Shown: piece by piece, positions 4,826-9,616 of the stretch
Layout of the letters: the number at the start of each line of letters is the position of its first letter
Numbering within the stretch: position 1 is the first letter of the stretch
Origin: UBA1822 sp963634795
Lineage (GTDB): Bacteria; Bacillota; Negativicutes; Veillonellales; Dialisteraceae
DNA length: 9,616 nt
Assembly: GCA_963634795.1 (NCBI GenBank)
Contig: CAVHDO010000056.1
Location: 1 to 9,616 of the forward strand
Direction of reading: 5' to 3'
Made by a program: the position numbers and the translations under genes
Notes under the pieces: generated by a model
What the model saw: the letters and a program-made list of their open reading frames with translations, nothing else
What the model was told of the DNA's origin: nothing
Database searches by the model: none

Positions 4826-5710
4826 ATGAAATCATTTTGGAAACGGCTGGCGGCCGGATTTCTGCTTGCGGCAGCGGCGATGGGACTCACCGGCTGCGGC
4901 GAAGAGACGAAAGCGGCGGGAGAAACCGGCGGCGGAGAACTTGCTATTCACGTCTTGGATATCGGGCAGGGCGACGCGACGCTTATTTCCAAAGACGGGA
5001 AATGGGTGCTCATCGACAGCGGCGACGTCGACCACCGTCCGCAAATGAAAGAATATTTGAAACAATGCGGCGTTTCCACTTTGAGCAAAGTCATCGTGAC
5101 GCATCCGCACGCCGATCATCTGGGCGGGATGCTCGCGGTTTTTCAGACGGCGGAGATTGAGGACATTTACGACGACGGCGTCCCGACGACCACGAACACG
5201 TATCGCACCTATTTGAAAAACATCAAGGCGAAAAACATCCGCTATCACAAAGCGGGTGCCGGTGACACGATTCCGCTTTTCGACGGCGTGAATTTTGAAG
5301 TGCTCGCGCCGACTAAAATTTTGAAAAACGAGCGGGGTGAAGCGGATTTGAATAACAATTCCGTCGCGGGGCGCCTTGTCTACGGAAACTTTGCCATGAT
5401 GTTTACCGGCGACGCGGAAAAAGAGGAAGAGAAAACCATTCTGGATTCCGGCGCTCCGGTGAAATGCGACGTTCTCAAAGTCGGTCACCACGGCTCGCGC
5501 ACCAGCTCCTCTCCGGCCTTTATCAAAGCCGTCGCGCCGAAAATCGGCATCATTTCCGTTGCCGCCGGAAACAGCTACGGTCATCCCCATGCGAAGACAT
5601 TGAAAACGCTGGAGAAAAACAAGGTGGAAATTTTCCGCACGGACCGCGACGGCACCGTCACTGTGACGACGATGGGCAGCGGCGATTTTCAAATTCAAAA
5701 ACAGCGGTAA
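4826..5710 (+). CDS. Secreted lipoprotein with ComEC/Rec2-type metallo-beta-lactamase fold
   Basis: A 294-aa protein starting with a lipoprotein signal peptide: KRLAAGFLLAAAAMGLTGC, lipobox LTGC with Cys24. It is therefore probably exported and lipid-anchored. The rest is a metallo-beta-lactamase fold of the kind found at the C-terminus of ComEC: HVLDIGQGDATLI (42-54), IDSG, the metal-binding HPHADH at 93-98, LNNNSVAGRL, TGDA (194-197), GHHGS (220-224) and NSYGHPH (249-255). All expected metal ligands are visible, so it should be an active hydrolase. Substrate is unknown; nuclease or phosphodiesterase activity is a family-based guess, since the ComEC domain is proposed to degrade the non-transported DNA strand. 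AAGGAG at 4813-4818, inside the end of nnr, is its ribosome binding site. It lacks the ComEC membrane channel. The DUF3006 gene follows after 18 bases. Confidence 0.9.
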   Translation: MKSFWKRLAAGFLLAAAAMGLTGCGEETKAAGETGGGELAIHVLDIGQGDATLISKDGKWVLIDSGDVDHRPQMKEYLKQCGVSTLSKVIVTHPHADHLGGMLAVFQTAEIEDIYDDGVPTTTNTYRTYLKNIKAKNIRYHKAGAGDTIPLFDGVNFEVLAPTKILKNERGEADLNNNSVAGRLVYGNFAMMFTGDAEKEEEKTILDSGAPVKCDVLKVGHHGSRTSSSPAFIKAVAPKIGIISVAAGNSYGHPHAKTLKTLEKNKVEIFRTDRDGTVTVTTMGSGDFQIQKQR

Positions 5711-5728
5711 GGAAACGGGGGATTCAGC

Positions 5729-5938
5729 ATGAAAGTTGAAACTTTTATTGATCGCATCGAAGAAAATAAAATCGTATTGACGGATGAAGAAGACCGAGAA
5801 GCCATCGTGCCGCGAGAATGGATTCCAAATGCCCACGAAGGCGCGGCGGTGACGCTTATAATCGAAGACGATCCCAAGCGAGAAGAAGCGGCACGCGCCG
5901 AAGCGGAAGCATTGCTGAAAGAACTTGAGAAAGAGTAA
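5729..5938 (+). CDS. DUF3006 family protein
   Basis: A 69-aa acidic protein. It begins VETFIDRIEENKIVLTDEED and continues with IVPREWIPNAHEGAAVTLI, then a charged helix ending LLKELEKE. This pattern (IDRIE, a small beta barrel-like part, VP..., and a helix at the end) is that of DUF3006. Genes of this family often sit beside ComEC-like metallo-beta-lactamase genes, as here, and the pairing supports both calls. No signal peptide is seen, so the protein should be cytoplasmic while its neighbour is exported. How the two are linked in function is not known. It is the last gene before the RNA region; no terminator hairpin is evident after the stop. Confidence 0.85.
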   Translation: MKVETFIDRIEENKIVLTDEEDREAIVPREWIPNAHEGAAVTLIIEDDPKREEAARAEAEALLKELEKE

Positions 5939-5967
5939 AAAGGTTCGGCGGATTCATTTATCATCAC

Positions 5968-5996
5968 TTGACGGATATATGTTTTTTTTCTATAAT
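5968..5996 (+). promoter_or_regulatory. Strong sigma-70 promoter of the RNA at 6003
   Basis: -35 TTGACG (5968-5973), exactly 17 bp, -10 TATAAT (5991-5996). One mismatch from consensus. The spacer contains a run of T residues next to the -10. Transcription should begin at about 6003. Confidence 0.88.
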
Positions 5997-6002
5997 GCGT
6001 AA

Positions 6003-6211
6003 AAGCACACAGGTCTGTGGTTGAAAATCGAAGCCAGTCGCAGGCGAAACGATCCACGTAAGGAAATCAAAGATTTCTGAGCACGGTGCGGTTTAGAAGT
6101 AAGTCCTGCCGGATACGATCCGAGAGGGTGAGTCGTGAGAGGCGAGTGCCGGGTAGCCAAAGCTCCAGCAGGCGGGTGTGGGGTCGAAGACCAGGTCAGC
6201 TGTTTGTGCTT
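6003..6211 (+). ncRNA. Structured RNA of unknown family, about 209 nt
   Basis: The predicted 5' end AAGCACA (6003-6009) pairs perfectly with TGTGCTT (6205-6211), and CAG (6010-6012) with CTG (6200-6202), so the ends close on each other. Inside are several clear helices. One is GTGG/CCAC (6017-6020, 6054-6057) leading to ATCG/CGAT and GCC/GGC. Others are GAAATC-AAA-GATTTC (6063-6077), CCTGC with GCAGG (6105-6109, 6168-6172), CGGAT-ACG-ATCCG (6110-6122) and GGTC-GAA-GACC (6182-6192). No credible reading frame covers it. A 6S-like RNA is conceivable from length and end pairing, but the interior looks branched rather than rod-like. I see no hallmark of RNase P RNA, tmRNA or SRP RNA. It could also be the 5' domain of the T-box transcript. 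The strong promoter is the best evidence that it is expressed. Confidence 0.6.
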
Positions 6212-6220
6212 ATATTTCAT

Positions 6221-6436
6221 GCGATGAGCAAACGAGTAGTTTCGTTTTTTCCTTTAAGAGAGATCGGGGTGGGTGCGACCGATTGGGAAGGGCGAGATGA
6301 AGTGCCTTTGTGAGCAGAAGAAGGGAAAGGCTTCGGCCGAGTAGTTTCTTCCGTGCGCCTCACGATACGAGGTGGGGCAGCTTCGGCTGCGCAGAGTGGA
6401 ATAGCGGGCCACCGTCTCTGTAGGCGGTGGTTTTTT
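6221..6436 (+). promoter_or_regulatory. T-box leader (cysteine, UGC specifier) of cysS
   Basis: Senses uncharged tRNA-Cys and controls readthrough into cysS. Stem I base: CAAA (6229-6232) with TTTG (6307-6310). The specifier loop has CGAGTA (6233-6238) facing GAAG-TGC, with specifier codon TGC at 6303-6305. The middle stem is GTTTCG/CGAGAT. The distal part has AGAGAG followed by ATCGG/CCGAT enclosing GGTGGGTGCGA. Further stems are GAAGAA/TTCTTC (6317-6351), GGC-TTCG-GCC (6329-6338) and stem III GCAGC-TTCG-GCTGC (6377-6390). Antiterminator: CAGAG (6392-6396) with CTCTG (6416-6420), bulge TGGAATA (6397-6403), and GCGG/CCGT (6404-6407, 6412-6415). TGGA pairs with the UCCA end of tRNA-Cys, consistent with the specifier. 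The last three bulge bases differ from the usual ACC. Confidence 0.93.
6409..6436 (+). terminator. T-box terminator hairpin before cysS
   Basis: CCACCGTC (6409-6416) pairs with GGCGGTGG (6423-6430), one G-T pair, loop TCTGTA, followed by six T residues. The left arm shares 6412-6420 with the antiterminator, so the two folds exclude each other, as a T-box switch requires. Confidence 0.92.
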
Positions 6437-6464
6437 GTTTGAATTTTCAAAACGGAGGATGAAA

Positions 6465-7916
6465 ATGGAAGAAATCAGAGTGTACAATACGATGACGCGG
6501 GAAAAATCCGTCTTCGTGCCGGTCACGCCGGGGGAAGTGAAAATTTACGTGTGCGGGGTGACGCCGTACAACCATCCGCATATCGGAAACGCGCGCCCGG
6601 CGGTGACTTGGGACGTGATTCGTCGCTATTTGCAGTATATCGGCTACAAGGTGACGCTCATTCAAAATTTCACGGACGTGGACGACAAGATTATCAACAA
6701 GGCAAACGCGGAAGGCACGACGTGGAAAGTCATTTCCGACCGCTACATCGAGTGGTATTTCAAAGTCATTGATGCGCTCGGCGTGCGGCGCGTGGACAAG
6801 TATCCGCGAGTCTCCGATCACATGGACGACATCATCGCCATGGTCGAGACGCTGATCGAAAAAGGTCACGCGTACGTTTTGGGCGGCGACGTGTATTACG
6901 ATATTTCCACCTTTCCGGAGTACGGGAAACTGTCCGGGCGCAAAATAGAAGATATGCTCGCCGGCGCGCGCATCGAGGTGAATGACGAGAAACGGAACCC
7001 CGGCGATTTTGCCGTCTGGAAAGCGGCGAAACCGGGCGAACCGGCGTGGGACAGCCCGTGGGGACCGGGGCGGCCGGGCTGGCACATCGAATGCTCGGCG
7101 ATGTCGCGGCATTATCTGGGCGACACCTTTGATTTCCACGGCGGCGGCAGCGATTTGATTTTCCCGCATCACGAGAATGAAATCGCGCAATCCGAAGGCG
7201 CGACGGGGAAGAAATTCGTCCATTACTGGCTGCACAATGGGTTCATCACCATCAATTCGGAAAAAATGTCGAAATCGCTGAATAATTTCTTCTTGGTCAA
7301 AGACGTTTTGGAGAAATACAGCGGCGAGGCGCTTCGTTTCTTCCTGCTCTCGACGCATTATCGGAGCCCGCTGGACTTTTCGGACGACCGGCTCGAAGAA
7401 GCGGAAACGAATATGGCGCGGCTCTCCGAAGTCGTGGCGCGCTTGCGGGAGCTGGCCGAAAAAGAAGGCACGGAAGCCTCGGAGGCATCGCGCGCTCTGT
7501 CGGAGGCGGCCGATACGGCGCTTTCGGATTTCAAAGCCGCGATGGATGACGATTTCAACACGGGCCTTGCGGCGTCGACCGTTTTCGATTTGGCGAAGGC
7601 CGTCAATATTTATTACACGGCGGTCACGGCAGGAGAAGTCGGGATCGACAGCGCCGCGATTGCCAAAGCCATGGACAATATGAAGACCATCACAGGCATT
7701 TTGGGCATTTTGGATGCGGCGTGGAGCCGGAAACAGAACGCGGCGGACGACGAAGATTTCGCGAAATTGATGGACGTGATTTTGGCGGTGCGCGAAGAAG
7801 CGCGGGCGGCCAAGCAGTACCAAATGGCGGACAGCATTCGCGACCGACTCGCGGATCTGGGCATCGTGATCGAAGATTCGCCGACGGGAGCCAGGTGGAA
7901 AAAGAGTGGAGTTTAA
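6465..7916 (+). CDS. cysS: Cysteinyl-tRNA synthetase
   Basis: Class I synthetase that charges tRNA-Cys in the cytoplasm. The 483-aa length is close to the family's usual 460-470. The HIGH motif appears as HPHIGN (37-42) and KMSKS at 267-271. The four zinc ligands of CysRS are all present: Cys30 (YVCG), Cys210 (HIECS), His235 and Glu239 (HHENE). The C-terminal part holds the helical anticodon-binding region. The ATG at 6465 is chosen because GGAGG at 6454-6458 lies six bases before it. An ATG two codons earlier touches the ribosome binding site, and a TTG at 6435 falls in the terminator's T-run. Expression should be set by the T-box just upstream. It overlaps mrnC by 11 bases. Confidence 0.98.
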   Translation: MEEIRVYNTMTREKSVFVPVTPGEVKIYVCGVTPYNHPHIGNARPAVTWDVIRRYLQYIGYKVTLIQNFTDVDDKIINKANAEGTTWKVISDRYIEWYFKVIDALGVRRVDKYPRVSDHMDDIIAMVETLIEKGHAYVLGGDVYYDISTFPEYGKLSGRKIEDMLAGARIEVNDEKRNPGDFAVWKAAKPGEPAWDSPWGPGRPGWHIECSAMSRHYLGDTFDFHGGGSDLIFPHHENEIAQSEGATGKKFVHYWLHNGFITINSEKMSKSLNNFFLVKDVLEKYSGEALRFFLLSTHYRSPLDFSDDRLEEAETNMARLSEVVARLRELAEKEGTEASEASRALSEAADTALSDFKAAMDDDFNTGLAASTVFDLAKAVNIYYTAVTAGEVGIDSAAIAKAMDNMKTITGILGILDAAWSRKQNAADDEDFAKLMDVILAVREEARAAKQYQMADSIRDRLADLGIVIEDSPTGARWKKSGV

Positions 7917-8370
7917 GAGAGTCCAATTTTTGAAGAAACAAATGGCGCAGAAATTTGCCGCGCCGTCAAAAGAAGTCTCGGAGCAGGAAATATTTGCCGC
8001 CGACGCGCTGACACTTGCGTACATGGGCGACGTCTGCTGGTCGCTCTACATCCGTGATCGGCTGATCGGGACGGGCATTTATCAGGTACAAATCCTGCAC
8101 GCGCTCGCCTCGGACATGGTCTCGGCGAAATGGCAGGCGCGGATTTTGTACGAACTGTCACCGCTCCTGAATGAAAGAGAGAGCAAAGTGGCCAAGCGCG
8201 GGAGAAATACGCACTCCAACGTGCCGAAATCGGCCTCCGTCGCCGAGTATCGCGAATCGACGGCATTCGAGGCCATCTTGGGCTATTTGTATCTCTCCGG
8301 GCAGGAAGAACGGTTGCAATTTCTGCTGGGCCGGGCGCTCCGTTTCCTGTCCGAAGAATTTGAAAGCTAA
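7906..8370 (+). CDS. mrnC: Mini-ribonuclease III (23S rRNA maturation)
   Basis: A small RNase III-type nuclease without the double-stranded-RNA-binding domain. In Bacillus subtilis the family trims the ends of 23S rRNA precursor. The 154-aa product shows DALTLAYMGDVCW with the catalytic Asp near residue 42, SAKWQA, the KRGRN block at 97-101, and the second acidic cluster STAFEAILGYLYLSG (118-132). Translation probably starts at the GTG at 7906, inside the end of cysS, with AGGTGG at 7893-7898 upstream. An ATG at 7942 has no good ribosome binding site. Its place between cysS and rlmB is the standard Bacillota arrangement, where it is also called yazC. Confidence 0.95.
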   Translation: MEFKRVQFLKKQMAQKFAAPSKEVSEQEIFAADALTLAYMGDVCWSLYIRDRLIGTGIYQVQILHALASDMVSAKWQARILYELSPLLNERESKVAKRGRNTHSNVPKSASVAEYRESTAFEAILGYLYLSGQEERLQFLLGRALRFLSEEFES

Positions 8371-8385
8371 TCAAAAATATTTTGG

Positions 8386-9177
8386 ATGAATGAAATGAAG
8401 AAGGACGAGAGAAGAAAAAATTTTCCGGCGCACAAAAAAAGCGCCCCGCGGGATGAGGAACGCTATCTCGGCGGACGAAACGCGGCGGCGGAAGCCATCG
8501 CGGCGAATTTGGCGACGCGGCTCTTCGTGAAAAAAGGCGCGTGGGACGAGCGGCTGCGCGAGATTGTTTCCTTGGCCAAAGAACACGGCGTCGCGGTCGA
8601 GGAAACGGACGGAGCCGCGCTGGATGCGATGGTGCCGGAGCTGCGGCATCAGGGAGCCGTCGCGGAAATTTTGCCGTACACATATCACGATTTGGACGAC
8701 GTGCTCGCCGAATGGGAAGGGCGCGATTCGTTTCTCATTCTGCTCGACGGCGTCGAAGACGTACGCAATTTGGGCGCCATCATTCGCACGGCGGAATGCG
8801 CGGGCGCGGCGGCCGTTCTCATCCCAGAGCATCGGAGCGCGAAAGTGACTTACGCGACCATGAAAACGGCAGCGGGCGCGTGTGCGTATCTCCCCGTGTG
8901 TCGCATCGGAAATATCCGGCAGACGCTCGAGACGCTCAAAGAAAAAGGCTTCTGGGTCGTCGGGACGGCCATGGACGGCGAGTCGAATTATTTTGAAGCG
9001 AACCTCAAAGGCCCGCTCGTCATCGTCATGGGCGCCGAAGGGAAAGGCATGAGTCCGCTCACAAGAAAGACCTGCGATTTTTGCGTGCGTATCCCCATGA
9101 AAGGTCGCACCGAATCCCTCAATGTCTCCGTCGCCGCCGCCCTCCTCCTCTTCGAAGCCGCCAAGCAACGAGGATGA
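8386..9177 (+). CDS. rlmB: 23S rRNA (guanosine-2'-O-)-methyltransferase RlmB, SpoU/TrmH family
   Basis: Methylates a ribose in the peptidyl-transferase region of 23S rRNA (G2251 in E. coli numbering), using S-adenosylmethionine. The 263-aa protein has a basic N-terminal tail, a small substrate-binding domain starting YLGGRNAAAEAI, and the SPOUT knot domain with its three motifs. These are DGVEDVRNLGAIIRTAE with Asn128 and Arg134, IVMGAEGKGMS with Glu218, and IPMKGRTESLNVSVA at 236-250 with Asn246. A second ATG at 8395 is possible; neither start has a strong ribosome binding site. It lies 15 bases after mrnC and one base before yacP. Some members modify other sites, so the exact target nucleotide is inferred from context and similarity. 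Confidence 0.93.
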   Translation: MNEMKKDERRKNFPAHKKSAPRDEERYLGGRNAAAEAIAANLATRLFVKKGAWDERLREIVSLAKEHGVAVEETDGAALDAMVPELRHQGAVAEILPYTYHDLDDVLAEWEGRDSFLILLDGVEDVRNLGAIIRTAECAGAAAVLIPEHRSAKVTYATMKTAAGACAYLPVCRIGNIRQTLETLKEKGFWVVGTAMDGESNYFEANLKGPLVIVMGAEGKGMSPLTRKTCDFCVRIPMKGRTESLNVSVAAALLLFEAAKQRG

Positions 9178-9178
9178 T

Positions 9179-9616
9179 ATGAAAGATTTGTATTTCATCG
9201 ACGGCTATAACGTGATTTTTCAGGAGCCGTCGGTATTTGAAACGAAAGATTTGGAAACCGCGCGAAACATACTGAATGATTTTCTGCTGGATTTCGGTGC
9301 GCATCGAGAGATTGAAATCGTCGTCGTATATGATGGAAAAAGTCCGTCGAATGTGCCGCGGGAAATAAAGACGGTGCCGTTTCTGACGGAAGTTTTCACG
9401 CCGAATCGCATGACGGCAGACAGCTACATTGAAAAAGAATCCTATCGAAGGCGAGGCGAGTATCGCGACATTTACGTCGTCTCCTCCGATGGCTCCGTGC
9501 AAAATCAAATTCTGGGAAACGGCGCCTATCGCATCGCCGTTTCCGAATTCATGCGCGTGCTCGCGGAAGATAAAAAAGAGCAACGCGAATCGATTCGAGA
9601 GAACAATCGCAAAAAT
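9179..9616 (+). CDS. yacP: YacP-like NYN domain protein (partial, cut by window end)
   Basis: A member of the YacP/Rae1 group, PIN-like NYN ribonucleases; in B. subtilis the protein (Rae1) cuts mRNA on the ribosome. The first 146 residues are present and the frame is still open at the window edge; the family is about 170 aa. Visible marks are YFIDGYNVIF with the metal-binding Asp8, VVVYDGK, MTADSYIEKE with Asp81, and VVSSDGSVQNQI with Asp104, then GAYRIAVSEF. The ATG at 9179 follows GAGG and comes one base after the rlmB stop, so the genes are almost certainly translated together. The order cysS-mrnC-rlmB-yacP matches the Bacillota cluster. Confidence 0.93.
   Translation, partial: MKDLYFIDGYNVIFQEPSVFETKDLETARNILNDFLLDFGAHREIEIVVVYDGKSPSNVPREIKTVPFLTEVFTPNRMTADSYIEKESYRRRGEYRDIYVVSSDGSVQNQILGNGAYRIAVSEFMRVLAEDKKEQRESIRENNRKN

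Noticed and set aside
3904..5836. Two long minus-strand open frames (3904-4890 and 4832-5836) opposite nnr and the lipoprotein gene
   Set aside because: They are reverse images of clearly recognised genes, lack motifs and give His/Arg/Phe-rich products typical of antisense frames in GC-rich DNA.
6181..6200. Cobalamin-riboswitch-like B12 box (GGGTCGAAGACCAGG)
   Set aside because: The string resembles the B12 box, but the other conserved cobalamin riboswitch blocks are missing upstream and cysS is not a B12 gene.
6190..6200. SRP RNA-like string ACCAGGTCAG
   Set aside because: The match is ten bases; the diagnostic GGAAGGAAGCAGC apical loop of SRP RNA is absent.
6447..8024. 525-codon minus-strand open frame opposite cysS
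   Set aside because: It mirrors cysS, whose catalytic and zinc motifs are intact; the antisense product has no recognisable domain.

Overview
The window comes from a moderately GC-rich bacterium of the Bacillota. Three things point there: the gene order cysS - mini-RNase III - rlmB - yacP behind a T-box leader, the acpS-nnr pair, and the DUF3006 partner of a ComEC-like hydrolase. A Negativicutes-type host is my best guess from base composition and the style of the intergenic repeats, but no gene here proves it. All gene assignments are by reading motifs; no database search was possible.

Layout. Bases 1-74 may hold the end of an upstream gene, closed by two strong hairpins (75-168). Bases 170-1190 carry no convincing gene. 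They hold hairpin elements, a 161-bp near-palindrome and arrays of 7-bp repeats, several of which recur inverted and reappear at 2773-2892. Then on the minus strand come tRNA-Pro(CGG) and tRNA-Gly(TCC), with a full-consensus promoter and a terminator, followed by rpsT (ribosomal protein S20, extended C-terminus) with its own promoter and terminator. On the plus strand are an unrecognised acidic protein with a C-terminal membrane anchor (2086-2751), acpS, nnr, a secreted metallo-beta-lactamase-fold lipoprotein and a DUF3006 protein, closely packed.

Bases 5939-6464 are an RNA region. A strong promoter drives a roughly 209-nt structured RNA whose ends pair (6003-6211) and which I cannot assign to a family. 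It abuts a cysteine-specific T-box leader (6221-6436) with a UGC specifier and a terminator/antiterminator switch. Downstream lie cysS, mrnC, rlmB and the start of yacP, cut by the window end.

Together the genes are mostly housekeeping: tRNA supply, ribosome assembly and rRNA processing or modification (S20, Mini-III, RlmB, YacP), cysteine charging controlled by uncharged tRNA-Cys, carrier-protein activation and NAD(P)HX repair. The most interesting material is non-coding: the unassigned RNA next to the T-box, the T-box's divergent bulge, and the phased heptad repeat families.
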